Assembly (NCBI GenBank): GCA_937891825.1 | Contig: CALAHN010000004.1 | Span: forward strand, 1 to 57,789 | Direction: 5' to 3' | Origin: an uncultured Alphaproteobacteria bacterium | Lineage (GTDB): Bacteria; Pseudomonadota; Alphaproteobacteria; Bin95 | DNA: 57,789 nucleotides | Shown: positions 8,165 to 18,838 of the stretch, one piece after another | Layout of the letters: the number at the start of each line of letters is the position of its first letter | How positions within the stretch are numbered: position 1 is the first letter of the stretch | Position numbers and translations under genes: made by a program | The notes under the pieces: model-generated | Told to the model about the DNA's origin: nothing | What the model saw: the letters and a program-made list of their open reading frames with translations, nothing else | Database searches by the model: none

Positions 8165-8265
8165 ATCAAACCAATTTTAGGCAAAATCGCCTAAGGTTGG
8201 ATAATTTGATCGCTATCAATAAGCTAGAGCATCGCGCGTCCACCTGGACGCGCGATGCTCTAGCT
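8162..8265. repeat. Dispersed palindromic element, copy 1
   Basis: The gap between two convergent genes is filled by TAGATCAAA, a GATCAAA...TTTGATC inverted pair (about 8164-8210), and then a perfect 21-bp inverted repeat with a 2-base centre (8222-8242 and 8245-8265; core AGAGCATCGCGCGTCCA). The hairpin arm contains the moeB stop codon and the left end contains the flavoprotein stop codon. A related copy lies at 38278-38336. It may act as a bidirectional terminator. Confidence 0.85.
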
Positions 8266-9015
8266 GCAGGCCTTGCAGCCCGGCCGCTGCTTCGCCTTCA
8301 TGGCTCGAAGGCTCATGGCGAGACCGTCGAAAAGCAGAAGTCGGCCCGAAAGACTTTCGCCGACGCCGATGATTTCCTTGATGATTTCCGTCGCCTGCAT
8401 GGTCCCGAGAATGCCCGCGACCGAACCCAGGACGCCAGCTTCCGAGCAGGACGGAACGGCGCCCGGCGGCGGCGGCTCCGGAAACAGGCAGCGATAGCAG
8501 GGGCCGCCGGGCTTCACGGTCGTGATCTGCCCGTCGAACCTGAGCAGCGCCGCCGTCACCAGGATCTTGCCAGTCCGGACGACGGCGTCGTTGATCAGGT
8601 AGCGCGTCGCAAAATTGTCCGTGCCGTCGGCAATGACGTCATAGGCCCCGATCACCGCATCCGCCGACGCTTCCGTCAGCCGTTCCTCCATGACGTCGAT
8701 GGCGATCTCGGGGTTGATCGCGAGCGCCGCCTCGGCTGCGCTTCTGGCCTTGTTGACGCCGATGCGCGCCGTCGTGTGGGCCACCTGCCGCTGCAGGTTC
8801 GAAAGATCGACCTGGTCGTCGTCGATGATGCCGATCCGCCCGATCCCCGCCGCCGCAAGGTAAAGAATCAGCGGCGCGCCCAGGCCGCCAGCGCCGACGA
8901 TCAGGACGCGCGCCCGGCGCAGCTTCGCCTGGCCGATGGCGCCGACTTCCGGCAACAGGATATGCCGGGAATAGCGCTCGAGCTCGCCGTCAGTGAAGTC
9001 GAGGTCGTCGGTCAT
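8260..9015 (-). CDS. moeB: HesA/MoeB/ThiF-family adenylyltransferase
   Basis: A 251-residue E1-like enzyme. It has the nucleotide-binding [17 protein letters not shown], the acidic [15 protein letters not shown] and two zinc-binding CxxC pairs (CYRC and CKAC). It lacks a C-terminal rhodanese domain. MoeB adenylates the C-terminus of molybdopterin synthase small subunit; ThiF acts on ThiS, and motifs alone do not separate the two. It is last in a coaBC-dut-moeB cluster and overlaps dut by 4 nt (ATGA). Its TAG stop lies inside the arm of the palindromic repeat. Confidence 0.85.
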   Translation of the reverse strand: MTDDLDFTDGELERYSRHILLPEVGAIGQAKLRRARVLIVGAGGLGAPLILYLAAAGIGRIGIIDDDQVDLSNLQRQVAHTTARIGVNKARSAAEAALAINPEIAIDVMEERLTEASADAVIGAYDVIADGTDNFATRYLINDAVVRTGKILVTAALLRFDGQITTVKPGGPCYRCLFPEPPPPGAVPSCSEAGVLGSVAGILGTMQATEIIKEIIGVGESLSGRLLLFDGLAMSLRAMKAKQRPGCKACS

Positions 9016-9455
9016 GCGCCGACGCCGGTAGAGCCGAAGCCGCCGGCGCCGCGATCGGTCGCGTCAAGCGTCTCGACGGTTTCGAAACGGGCCTGGGGCG
9101 CTGGCGCGATCACCATCTGGGCGATCCGCATGCCGCGGCTGATGCAGAAATCCTCTGCGCCGCAATTGATCAGGATCGCGCCGACCTCGCCCCGGTAGTC
9201 GGCGTCGATAGTGCCGGGCGCGTTCAGAAGGGTCACGCCGTTCTTCAGAGCCAGGCCGGAGCGTGGGCGTATTTGCGCCTCGTACCCGGCCGGCAGCGCC
9301 ATCTGGAAGCCGCATGGGATGAGGGCGCGAGCGCCGGGGGCGAGGATCACATCCGCATCAATGGCGGCAGTCAGGTCGGCGCCGGCGGCGCCAGCCGTCG
9401 CATAGTGGGGCAGGCCTGCGGCATGGGGCAGGGCTTTGATCTGGACGTCGGTCAT
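9012..9455 (-). CDS. dut: dUTP diphosphatase
   Basis: A 147-residue trimeric dUTPase that hydrolyses dUTP to dUMP and pyrophosphate. All five motifs are visible: [36 protein letters not shown] and the C-terminal [10 protein letters not shown] that closes over the nucleotide. It overlaps coaBC by 4 nt upstream and moeB by 4 nt downstream, indicating translational coupling. coaBC-dut adjacency is common in proteobacteria. Confidence 0.97.
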   Translation of the reverse strand: MTDVQIKALPHAAGLPHYATAGAAGADLTAAIDADVILAPGARALIPCGFQMALPAGYEAQIRPRSGLALKNGVTLLNAPGTIDADYRGEVGAILINCGAEDFCISRGMRIAQMVIAPAPQARFETVETLDATDRGAGGFGSTGVGA

Positions 9456-10675
9456 TGGGCGGCCTTGAGGGTCGGCGGCAAGGATGCGGCGATGGCGTCG
9501 GCGAGGCGGGCGGCCGCCGCGACTTTCGTCATCGTCGGCCAGGCGTCAACGCCGTCATGGGTAATCAGGCGGAGGGTGTTGGCGTCGCCGCCGAAAGTGC
9601 CCGTGCCCGTCGATACGTCATTCGCCAGGATCCAGTCGCAGCCCTTCCGGGCAAGTTTCGCCTGGGCATGAGCTTCGACGCTTTCGGTCTCGGCGGCGAA
9701 ACCGACGACGAGGCGGGGCCGGTTTGCGCCGGCATTGGCGATGGTCTTCAGAATGTCCGGGTTCTCGGTCATTTGCAGGGCCGGGGGCGCGCCGGTTTTC
9801 TTGATCTTCTGGTCGGACGCGCCATCGACGCGCCAATCCGCGACAGCGGCCGCGAAGACCGCGACGTCGACCGGGAGCGCGGCGAGACAAGCCTCCAGCA
9901 TCTCGCGCGCGCTTTCGATGTTCACGACTGCGACGCCCGCGGGGTCCGGCTGGTTGGTCGGGCCGGAGACCAGGGTCACGGACGCGCCGAGCGCCTGGAG
10001 CGCCGACGCAATTGCATGGCCCTGCTTGCCCGAGGATCGGTTGGCGATAAAGCGGACAGGGTCGATCGGCTCCCAGGTCGGGCCGCTCGTCACCAGGGCG
10101 CGGCGCCCGGCAAGCGGGCGCGGGCGCATGGCCTGGGCGAGGACGGTTTCGATCGCCGTGACGATTTCCATCGGCTCCGCCATCCGGCCGGACCCGGTCT
10201 CGCCGCAGGCGAGCGCGCCCGAACCCGGCCCGACGCGCTGGACGCCCCAGCTTTCGAGCGTCGCGATATTGCGGCGGACGGCGGGATGCGCCCACATCTG
10301 AACGTTCATCGTCGGCGCGATCAGCACGGGCTTGTCGGTCGCGAGCAGGGCGGTCGAGGCGAGATCGTCGGCATGGCCGTTGGCCATCTTGGCGATCAGG
10401 TCGGCGCTCGCGGGCGCGACGACGATAATGTCCGCCTCGCGCGACAGCCGGATATGCCCCATCTCGCTTTCGTCGGTCAGGGAGAACAGGTCCTGATAGA
10501 CTTTTTCCTCGCTCAAGGCGGCGACGCTGAGGGGCGTCACGAACTGGGCGCCGCCCCTGGTCAGCACGCAGCGCACGCGGCAGCCGCGCTCCCGGAGACG
10601 GCGAATGAGCTCCAGGCTGCGATAGGCGGCGATGCCGCCCGCGATGATCAACAGGACGCGCTTGCCGTCGAGCAT
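9452..10675 (-). CDS. coaBC: Bifunctional phosphopantothenoylcysteine decarboxylase / phosphopantothenate-cysteine ligase
   Basis: A 407-residue fusion for coenzyme A synthesis. The N-terminal half is the FMN-dependent decarboxylase CoaC ([24 protein letters not shown], and the flap [13 protein letters not shown] with its catalytic Cys). The C-terminal half is the ligase CoaB ([35 protein letters not shown]). The start at 10675 is the ATG of MLDGKRVLL; the frame remains open upstream but without family content. It heads the coaBC-dut-moeB operon and is divergent from an acyl-CoA dehydrogenase. Confidence 0.97.
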   Translation of the reverse strand: MLDGKRVLLIIAGGIAAYRSLELIRRLRERGCRVRCVLTRGGAQFVTPLSVAALSEEKVYQDLFSLTDESEMGHIRLSREADIIVVAPASADLIAKMANGHADDLASTALLATDKPVLIAPTMNVQMWAHPAVRRNIATLESWGVQRVGPGSGALACGETGSGRMAEPMEIVTAIETVLAQAMRPRPLAGRRALVTSGPTWEPIDPVRFIANRSSGKQGHAIASALQALGASVTLVSGPTNQPDPAGVAVVNIESAREMLEACLAALPVDVAVFAAAVADWRVDGASDQKIKKTGAPPALQMTENPDILKTIANAGANRPRLVVGFAAETESVEAHAQAKLARKGCDWILANDVSTGTGTFGGDANTLRLITHDGVDAWPTMTKVAAAARLADAIAASLPPTLKAAQ

Positions 10676-10822
10676 GGCTCGAACCCTTTCCCCGCATCGG
10701 AACCGGCGATTAGGTAGGACGGCAAGGTGCGGCAAGGCAAGGCCGGGGGCTTCCGGGTTCTGTGCGATTGGCGCTAAACTGATGGACAGCTTCCCCCGAG
10801 GCCCCTGAGGAGATTGAAGACA

Positions 10823-12019
10823 GTGCCCGATAGCGCCCCCTTGCACGCCGACATGCCAAGCATGCCCCTTGGCGAAACCTACCCGGAAATTCGCGAGGCC
10901 GTGCGCAAGCTCTGCGAGGGTTTTCCGGGCGAGTACTGGCGCAAGAAAGACCAGGAACGCGCCTATCCCACGGAATTCGTCAACGCGCTGACGGAGGCAG
11001 GATATCTCGCCGTACTGATCCCGGAAGAATATGGCGGCAGCGGCCTGCCGATTTCCGCCGGTTCGGCGATCCTCGAGGAAATTCATAAAAGCGGCTGCAG
11101 CGGCGCCGCGTGCCATGCCCAGATGTACACCATGGGGACGGTGCTGCGGCACGGATCGGAAGCGCAAAAGCGGGAGTATCTGCCCAAGATCGCGACCGGC
11201 GAACTCCGCCTTCAGGCCTTTGGCGTGACGGAGCCGACCAGCGGGACGGATACCCTCAGCTTGCGGACGACCGCCGTCCGCGACGGCGACGAATATGTGG
11301 TCAACGGCCAGAAGGTCTGGACCAGCCGGGCCGAGCATTCCGACCTCATGCTGCTGCTGGCTCGCACGACGGCCAAGGACAAGGTCGCGAAGCGGACCGA
11401 CGGCTTGTCGGTGTTCCTGGTCGACATGCGCGCCGTCAAGGGCAAGGGCATGGAGATCAAGCCGATCCGGACCATGATCAACCACAACACCACCGAGATT
11501 TTCTACGACAACATGCGCATTCCCGCCTCCAGCCTGATCGGCGAGGAAGGCAAAGGCTTCCGCTACATCCTGGACGGCATGAACGCCGAACGCATCCTGA
11601 TCGCCTCCGAAGCGCTCGGCGACTGCCAGTGGTTCATCGAGAAGGCATCGACCTACGCGAAGGAGCGGGTCGTGTTCGGCCGGCCGATCGGCGCGAACCA
11701 GGGCATTCAGTTCCCGATCGCGGAGTCTTATGCCCATTACTCGGCGGCCAAGCTGATGGCGCAGAAGGCGGCGGCGATGTTCGAGGCGGGCTTGCCTTGC
11801 GGCGAGCAGGCCAATCTGGCGAAATATCTCTCCGGCGAGGCAGTCTGGAAAGCGGCCGACTGCGCCATGCAGACCTTCGGCGGCTTCGCCTTCGCCGAGG
11901 AATACGACATTGAGCGGAAATTCCGGGAATGCCGGATCTTCCGGACGGCGCCGATCTCTTCCAACCTCATTCTCGGCTTTGTCGGAGAGCATGTGCTCGG
12001 CATGCCCAGGTCCTACTAG
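10823..12019 (+). CDS. Acyl-CoA dehydrogenase
   Basis: A 398-residue FAD-dependent acyl-CoA dehydrogenase catalysing alpha,beta-oxidation of an acyl-CoA. Typical blocks are FGVTEPTSGTD, VNGQKVWTSRAEHSD, the flavin-binding ERVVFGRPIGANQGIQ, and the C-terminal QTFGGFAFAEEYDIERKFRE. GTG at 10823 is chosen as start because GAGGAG is 11 nt upstream; a TTG at 10814 is too close to that site. It is followed after 4 bp by a class III CoA-transferase, suggesting that the pair activates and then dehydrogenates one substrate. The chain length is unknown. Confidence 0.92.
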   Translation: MPDSAPLHADMPSMPLGETYPEIREAVRKLCEGFPGEYWRKKDQERAYPTEFVNALTEAGYLAVLIPEEYGGSGLPISAGSAILEEIHKSGCSGAACHAQMYTMGTVLRHGSEAQKREYLPKIATGELRLQAFGVTEPTSGTDTLSLRTTAVRDGDEYVVNGQKVWTSRAEHSDLMLLLARTTAKDKVAKRTDGLSVFLVDMRAVKGKGMEIKPIRTMINHNTTEIFYDNMRIPASSLIGEEGKGFRYILDGMNAERILIASEALGDCQWFIEKASTYAKERVVFGRPIGANQGIQFPIAESYAHYSAAKLMAQKAAAMFEAGLPCGEQANLAKYLSGEAVWKAADCAMQTFGGFAFAEEYDIERKFRECRIFRTAPISSNLILGFVGEHVLGMPRSY

Positions 12020-12023
12020 CGCC

Positions 12024-13151
12024 ATGTCGAACGCATTGGATGGGGTGCTCGTCGTCAGCCTGGAGCAAGCTGTCGCAGCGCCGTTCCTGACCTGCCGGAT
12101 GGCCGACGCCGGCGCGCGGGTGATCAAGCTGGAGCGAGCCGAGGGCGATTTTGCGCGCGGCTATGACGATACGGCCCATGGCCAGTCGTCGTTCTTCGTC
12201 TGGCTGAACCGCGGCAAGGAATCGCTGGTCATCGATATCAAGAACCCCGACGATCAGGCCTTGCTGCGCCGCCTGTTGGCGAAAGCCGACGTCTGGGTGC
12301 AGAACCTGGCGCCGGGCGCCACGGAGCGGGCGGGCTTCGGCTCGGCCGCGCTCCGCGCGCAGTATCCGCGGCTGATCACGGTCGATATTTCAGGCTATGG
12401 CGACGCGCCGCCGCCCTTCGACGTGGCGAAGGCCTATGACCTGCTGGTCCAGGCCGAAAGCGGCGTCATGGCGGTGACGGGCTCGGCGGCGGAACCCTCC
12501 CGCGTCGGCGTTTCGATGTGCGACCTGACGACGGGCGTCAATGGGCTGACAGGTGTGCTGCAGGCGCTCTACGCCCGGGAGAAGACCGGCAAGGGCGCCG
12601 GCATTCAGGTTGCGATGTTCGATGCGATGGCCGATCTGATGGCCGCGCCGGTGATGTTCAAGCAATATGGCGGGCGCGACTGGCCGCGCACCGGAATGCG
12701 CCACAATGCGCTGGTGCCCTATGGCGCTTACGCCACCGGGGACGGCCGCATGACGATGATCGCTATCCAGAACGAACGGGAGTGGGGCCGTTTCGCCGAG
12801 GTGGTGCTCGAGCGGCCCGACATGAAGACGGACCCGCGCTGCCAGCCCAATCGCAAGCGCATGGAGCATCGCGTTTATGTCGAGGGCGAAATGGATGCGG
12901 TCTTCGCCGGGCTGGATCAAGCGAAGCTGCAAGAGCGCCTGCGGCAGGCGGACCTGGCCTATGCCAGCGTCAATGAGGTCGACGATCTGATCGATCACCC
13001 GGCGCTGCGGCGGGTATCGGTCGATACGGTGGCTGGCCCTGTATCGATGCCGGCGCCGCCAGTCCGGACGGATGGCGAGGCGCTCGCCTTCGGGCCGCCG
13101 CCGGCCATCGGGGCGGACAGCGCCAAAATTCGGGCGGAATTCGCGGCATGA
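12024..13151 (+). CDS. CaiB/BaiF-family CoA-transferase (class III)
   Basis: A 375-residue family III CoA-transferase. Features are VLVVSLEQAVAAPFLTCRMADAGARVIKLE, LNRGKESLVIDIKN, and CDLTTGVNGL, where the Asp is the expected catalytic carboxylate forming the anhydride/thioester intermediate. It transfers CoA between organic acids and probably supplies the CoA ester for the upstream dehydrogenase. The residues do not identify the acid. The gene follows the dehydrogenase after 4 bp. Confidence 0.9.
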   Translation: MSNALDGVLVVSLEQAVAAPFLTCRMADAGARVIKLERAEGDFARGYDDTAHGQSSFFVWLNRGKESLVIDIKNPDDQALLRRLLAKADVWVQNLAPGATERAGFGSAALRAQYPRLITVDISGYGDAPPPFDVAKAYDLLVQAESGVMAVTGSAAEPSRVGVSMCDLTTGVNGLTGVLQALYAREKTGKGAGIQVAMFDAMADLMAAPVMFKQYGGRDWPRTGMRHNALVPYGAYATGDGRMTMIAIQNEREWGRFAEVVLERPDMKTDPRCQPNRKRMEHRVYVEGEMDAVFAGLDQAKLQERLRQADLAYASVNEVDDLIDHPALRRVSVDTVAGPVSMPAPPVRTDGEALAFGPPPAIGADSAKIRAEFAA

Positions 13152-13552
13152 AAAGGATCACCGCGAATGCCGGTTCTGCAGGAAAGGATCATCGGTAGAG
13201 GCTTGGAGAAGAGTTTGGGAGAGATTGGCGCCGGGCGGATTTGCGCAATCCCGCCCGGCCTCCCAATCCCCCAACTTTTGCGGCCGGCTGGCGCTTCGGC
13301 CGCATGAGCAGTCGAAGCGCGCTATTCCTCGCGCATCTACCTGATGCACGGCGCCATGGTGGCCGCACAAGCTGGTCAAAGACGACCTGCTTGGTCACCT
13401 TAGCCGACGGCCCGGACCGCACCTAACTGCTGCGATCCAGAACGGCAGCTAAAACGCCGGTTAAGCGTTCGTTAGCAGAATGTCGGGAGCTCTCGAATAA
13501 TGCAAGCGCTTCAGGCAAAATTTGCTCGCCTGTCACAAAAGGATCAATTCGG
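13152..13552. other. 401-bp intergenic region without a recognised gene
   Basis: This is the largest gap in the window. It contains a complex inverted repeat at 13215-13266 and a short frame 13167-13307 (46 codons, no Shine-Dalgarno and no recognisable family). Near-duplicate short strings AAAGGATCAC/AAAGGATCAT occur at 13153 and about 13184. Base composition is slightly less GC-biased than in the neighbouring genes. The promoter of the downstream amidase is presumably in the last 100 bp. Confidence 0.6.
13215..13266. repeat. Two-part inverted repeat (structured DNA or RNA)
   Basis: The inner arms GCCGGGCGG/CCGCCCGGC (13230-13238 and 13251-13259) enclose 12 nt. Outer arms TTGGGAG/CTCCCAA (13215-13221 and 13260-13266) pair around them with an 8-nt left-hand bulge. 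There is no poly-U, so a simple intrinsic terminator is unlikely. Confidence 0.6.
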
Positions 13553-15181
13553 ATGACCGAAATATGGCGACTTTCACTGGCGGAGCAATCGCTGGAAGCG
13601 CAGTCGGGCAGACTTTCGCCTGTCGAGATTATCGCCGCCGCGCTGACGCGGATCGAATCGCTGGACGGCTTGCTGGACGCTGTCGTGACGCCGATGGCCG
13701 ATGCGGCGCGCGCGGCGGCGGCGGTCGCCGAAACCGAAATCGCCGCGGGCCGCTCGCTTGGGCCCCTGCACGGGCTGCCGGTCGGGCTGAAGGATATTTT
13801 CGATGTCGCCGGCGTTCTGACGGCCGGCGGCTCGAAGACCGCGATCGACCGCGTGCCGAAGGCGGACGCCGTGTCGGTCGCCAAGCTGCGGGCGGGCGGG
13901 GCGATCCCCATCGCCAAGCTGACGACCCACGAGTTCGCCCACGGCGGACCGAGTTTCGACCTGCCGTGGCCGCCCGCGCGCAATCCCTGGAACCGGGAGC
14001 ATTTTACCGGCGGTTCCTCGAGCGGATCCGGCGCCGCGGTTGCGGCCGGATATGTCGGCGCGGCCATGGGGTCCGATACCGGCGGCTCGATCCGGGGGCC
14101 GGCGGCATTTTCAGGCGTCGCTGGGTTCATGCCGACCTATGGCCTGGTCAGCCGGGCAGGGGTGATCCCGAATTCCTTCACCTTCGACCATTGCGGACCG
14201 CTCGCCTGGACGGCGGCCGATTGCGCCTTGATGCTGGACGCGCTGGCGGGGCCTTGCGCCGTCGATCCGGCGAGCGCCCATGCCGCGCCGCCGATGGCTG
14301 CGGCCGGCCTTGGGCGATCGCTGAAGGGACTTCGGGTCGGGCTGCTTCGGCATTTTTGGGAGGAGGATCTGACGGTCGCTCCGGAAACCGTCGCCGCGAC
14401 CGAGCGGGCGGCGGAAGCGCTCGGCAGTCTGGGCGCGACGGTGGAGGTCGCGCGCATCGCGCCGGTGCAGGACTGGTATGACGTCAAGATCGTCATCGCC
14501 GAATCGGAGCTTTTCAACGTTCATCGCCGCAATCTCATGACCCGGCCCCATGACTTCGGCCAGGATTTCCTGGCGCGCAGCCTGGGGGCCTTGCTGTTCA
14601 CGGGCCAGGACTATGTCGCGGCGCAGCGCCGGCGCCGCCAGCTCCTGGCCGGGATGCGGCCGACATACGAGCGGTTCGATGTCTTGCTCGCGCCCAGCGC
14701 CGTCGGCCCGGCGCCGCGCCTGGATGCCCACCGCACCAAGACCTTCTGGACCAAGCCCAGCATTCTGACGCCGTTCGACGTCACCGCCGGCCCGGCGCTC
14801 AGCATCTGTTCGGGCTTCTCGCCGGCGGGCTTGCCGCTCGGGGTGCAGATCGTCGGCCGCCCGTTCGACGATGCTCGCGTGCTTGCCGTCGGCCATGCCC
14901 TCGAAGCCTCGATAGCGGAGCGCCAGCGCCGGCCCGAGATCGCGCCGGGACCGCGGCCGAGCGAACCCGCGCCGTCAATGCCGGCGCCGGAGGTGACGGT
15001 GTCCCCAGCCGAGTCGCGCCGTATCGAAGCGATCGCGGCGGCGGCTGGCTTCCCGCTCGACGCCAGCTTGTTCGGGCTGATCGCGGAAGCGGCGCCTTAT
15101 GCTTGGGCGATGGGGCGCCGGCTGGACCGGGATTTCCAGTATGCCGATGAGCCAATGAATGTTTTTGTGCATAGGAATTAG
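13553..15181 (+). CDS. Amidase-signature hydrolase with AtzG-like C-terminal tail
   Basis: A 542-residue amidase. The Ser-cisSer-Lys triad is visible: Lys in GLKDIFDVAG, cis-Ser in GGSSSGSGAA and nucleophile Ser in GSDTGGSIRGPAA. The catalytic domain ends near residue 465. After a Pro/Ala-rich linker, about 50 residues (from ESRRIEAIAAAAGFPLD to DEPMNVFV) resemble the small helical AtzG/DUF4089 proteins that normally partner AtzE-type amidases as separate polypeptides, which suggests a fusion. It stands alone upstream of amtB-glnK; ammonia release next to an ammonium transporter is a reasonable link. The exact amide is unknown. Confidence 0.88.
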   Translation: MTEIWRLSLAEQSLEAQSGRLSPVEIIAAALTRIESLDGLLDAVVTPMADAARAAAAVAETEIAAGRSLGPLHGLPVGLKDIFDVAGVLTAGGSKTAIDRVPKADAVSVAKLRAGGAIPIAKLTTHEFAHGGPSFDLPWPPARNPWNREHFTGGSSSGSGAAVAAGYVGAAMGSDTGGSIRGPAAFSGVAGFMPTYGLVSRAGVIPNSFTFDHCGPLAWTAADCALMLDALAGPCAVDPASAHAAPPMAAAGLGRSLKGLRVGLLRHFWEEDLTVAPETVAATERAAEALGSLGATVEVARIAPVQDWYDVKIVIAESELFNVHRRNLMTRPHDFGQDFLARSLGALLFTGQDYVAAQRRRRQLLAGMRPTYERFDVLLAPSAVGPAPRLDAHRTKTFWTKPSILTPFDVTAGPALSICSGFSPAGLPLGVQIVGRPFDDARVLAVGHALEASIAERQRRPEIAPGPRPSEPAPSMPAPEVTVSPAESRRIEAIAAAAGFPLDASLFGLIAEAAPYAWAMGRRLDRDFQYADEPMNVFVHRN

Positions 15182-15242
15182 TCATCAGCCGGAGAAAATT
15201 TATGCAAGGCGCCGATTTTTCGAGCAATCGCGTCGACTCCGG

Positions 15243-15260
15243 ATTTTCGGCGCCGAAAAT
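15243..15260. promoter_or_regulatory. Perfect 18-bp palindrome upstream of amtB
   Basis: ATTTTCGGCGCCGAAAAT is fully self-complementary and ends 65 bp before the amtB start. Part of it recurs about 30 bp upstream (GGCGCCGATTTTTCG). It could be an operator for a nitrogen or stress regulator, or a stem ending the amidase transcript. No sigma-54 promoter was found beside it. Confidence 0.45.
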
Positions 15261-15325
15261 GCTTGCTCCATGATCATTTCGCTTGCAGCTTGACTGCAAT
15301 AAGTCGGAATTCGGGGAGCAAGGGC

Positions 15326-16992
<1,667 letters not shown>

Positions 16993-17068
16993 TCGATTGT
17001 CCGAGCCGCTTCCGGCGCTCGCCTGTTCCGCATAGTCTCTCTGTGGCGCATCGAGCAAAGGAAGCGGC

Positions 17069-17989
17069 ATGGGCACCCACGACTATCTCGACGATCCGCG
17101 CAATGCGGATATCTGGATCGACATCAACGGAGACCTGAAGCGCCGGGCTGAGGCGATGGTTTCCGTGTTCGATTCGGGGTTCATTCTGGGCGACGGCGTC
17201 TGGGAGGGCATCCGGCTGCACAATGGCGGCCTGGCGTTTCTCGGCGCCCATCTGGGCCGTCTCTGGGAAGGCGCCAAGGCCATCGATATGGACCTTGGCC
17301 TGACCAAAGCCGACCTTGCGGCCCGCATTTTCAGGGCCTGCGCGGCGAACGCCATGACGACCGGCGTCCACATCCGCTTGATGGTCACGCGCGGCGTTAA
17401 ATCAACGCCCTATCAGCATCCCCGCGTCACGATCTCCGGCCCGACCATCGTCATTATCCCAGAATGGAAGGCGGCGACGCCGGAGACCGCGACCCGCCCG
17501 TTGACGCTGTTCACCGTGCATGTCCGGCGCGGCCCCGCCGACGTGCAGGACCCCAAGCTCAACAGTCATTCCAAGCTGAATTGCATCCTGGCCTGCATCC
17601 AGGCGGACAAGGCCGGGGCCGACGAAGCCTTGATGCTGGACCCTGACGGCTTTGTCGCGACCTGCAATTCGGTGCATTTCTTCATCGTGAAGAAGGGCGA
17701 GGTCTGGACCTCGACCGGCGACTATTGCCTGGCGGGCATCACGCGCGCCAACGTGCTGGCGATCGCTGACGAAGCCGGGATCACGGCGCGGGAGCGGCGC
17801 TTCAGCCTGACCGATGTCTACAGCGCCGATGAAGCGTTCGTCACGGGCACCTTCGCCGGCGTCGCGCCCGTCGGCGTCATCGACGGCAGAACCCTGGGCG
17901 ACGGTCAGCTGGGACCGGTCACCCAGAAGCTCCAGGGCCTTTATGGGTCATACCTGAACCGCCACCTGACCCAGCCGCCGGCGGAATAG
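17069..17989 (+). CDS. Class IV PLP aminotransferase (branched-chain or D-amino acid type)
   Basis: A 306-residue fold-type-IV aminotransferase. It contains VFDSGFILGDGVWEGIRL, LMVTRGVKS, the catalytic-lysine region LNSHSKLNCILA, DEALMLDPDGFVATC and AGITRANVLAIADEAG. The family includes IlvE, D-alanine transaminase and 4-amino-4-deoxychorismate lyase, which share these motifs; transamination of a branched-chain or related amino acid is the most likely. The liv transporter genes lie close by on the other strand. AAAGGAAG precedes the ATG. Confidence 0.85.
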   Translation: MGTHDYLDDPRNADIWIDINGDLKRRAEAMVSVFDSGFILGDGVWEGIRLHNGGLAFLGAHLGRLWEGAKAIDMDLGLTKADLAARIFRACAANAMTTGVHIRLMVTRGVKSTPYQHPRVTISGPTIVIIPEWKAATPETATRPLTLFTVHVRRGPADVQDPKLNSHSKLNCILACIQADKAGADEALMLDPDGFVATCNSVHFFIVKKGEVWTSTGDYCLAGITRANVLAIADEAGITARERRFSLTDVYSADEAFVTGTFAGVAPVGVIDGRTLGDGQLGPVTQKLQGLYGSYLNRHLTQPPAE

Positions 17990-18004
17990 GGCGGCCTATT
18001 GGCC

Positions 18005-18760
18005 TCAGCTTTCGATGCCGGCGCGCTCCAGGAACTCCGCCGTGCGGATATTGACGTCCTGGCCCTTCAGGTCCTCGGGGCGGGTCGCGGCGAGCCAGAG
18101 GCAACCGGCGGCCGGGAGGCTGGGCGGGGCGAGGCTGGAGCGCGGCAGCTTGCTGACCGGATTGACGCCGGAGGCCCGGATCGCGACCTGCATCTCGGTA
18201 TCGACCGTTCCGGGCGAAACGGCGTAGACATCGACCCCGTAGCCTTCTTCCAGATGCAGCAACTGGGTCAGCATCCAGAGCGCCGCCTTGCTTGCGCAAT
18301 AGGCCGACCAGCCTTCGAGCGGCCGGTGGGCGGCGCCGGAGCTCATGTTGACGATGCAGCCGTGGCCGGCGTGGAGATGCGGCAGCGCGGCGCGGATGAA
18401 AAGCGCCGGTCCGATCAGGTTGACGGCCATGGCGTGCGTCCAGGCCTCAGCCTCGGCGCTGGCGACCCGGGCGATTGGATCGATCGTCCCGGCATTGTTG
18501 ATCAGGACATCGAGGCGCCCGAAGCGTTTGTCCGCCGCGGCGACGACAGCTTCGATCGCGGCCGGGTCGGCAGCGTCGGCAGGCGCGATATGGGCGACGC
18601 CGCCGGCCGCCTGAATTTTCGCGGCCACGTCCGCTAGCGCCGTCTCCGACCGGGCGGTCAGCACGACATCGGCGCCCTCCGCCGCCGCCTGACAGGCGAT
18701 GGCTTCGCCGATGCCGCGGCTGGCGCCGGTGACCAGGACCGTTTTTCCCTTGAACCGCAT
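18005..18760 (-). CDS. SDR-family oxidoreductase
   Basis: A 251-residue short-chain dehydrogenase/reductase with the cofactor motif TGASRGIGE, NNAG, active-site Ser in NMSSGAAH and YCASK. The Arg after the first strand of the cofactor fold (TARSE) suggests NADP(H). The substrate is not predictable. It lies 78 bp downstream of livK behind a strong hairpin terminator, so it is probably transcribed separately. Confidence 0.88.
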   Translation of the reverse strand: MRFKGKTVLVTGASRGIGEAIACQAAAEGADVVLTARSETALADVAAKIQAAGGVAHIAPADAADPAAIEAVVAAADKRFGRLDVLINNAGTIDPIARVASAEAEAWTHAMAVNLIGPALFIRAALPHLHAGHGCIVNMSSGAAHRPLEGWSAYCASKAALWMLTQLLHLEEGYGVDVYAVSPGTVDTEMQVAIRASGVNPVSKLPRSSLAPPSLPAAGCLWLAATRPEDLKGQDVNIRTAEFLERAGIES

Positions 18761-18785
18761 GGCTCTCGCCCTCCTGAAATACCAA

Positions 18786-18814
18786 CGGCCGGCCAGGGTT
18801 CGCCTGGCCGGCCG
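18786..18814 (-). terminator. livK transcription terminator
   Basis: CGGCCGGCCAGG and CCTGGCCGGCCG form a perfect 12-bp GC-rich stem with a 5-nt loop, 24 bp after the livK stop on the minus strand. It is followed by TTGGTATTTC, a short imperfect T-rich run. Confidence 0.75.
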
Positions 18815-18838
18815 CGATAGCGTAGCAGACGTTCGGTC

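Noticed and set aside
13167-13307. 46-codon frame in the large intergenic gap
   Set aside because: There is no ribosome-binding site or family similarity, and the inverted repeat lies within it.
15182-15325. Sigma-54 promoter for amtB
   Set aside because: No GG-N10-GC arrangement was found in the gap.
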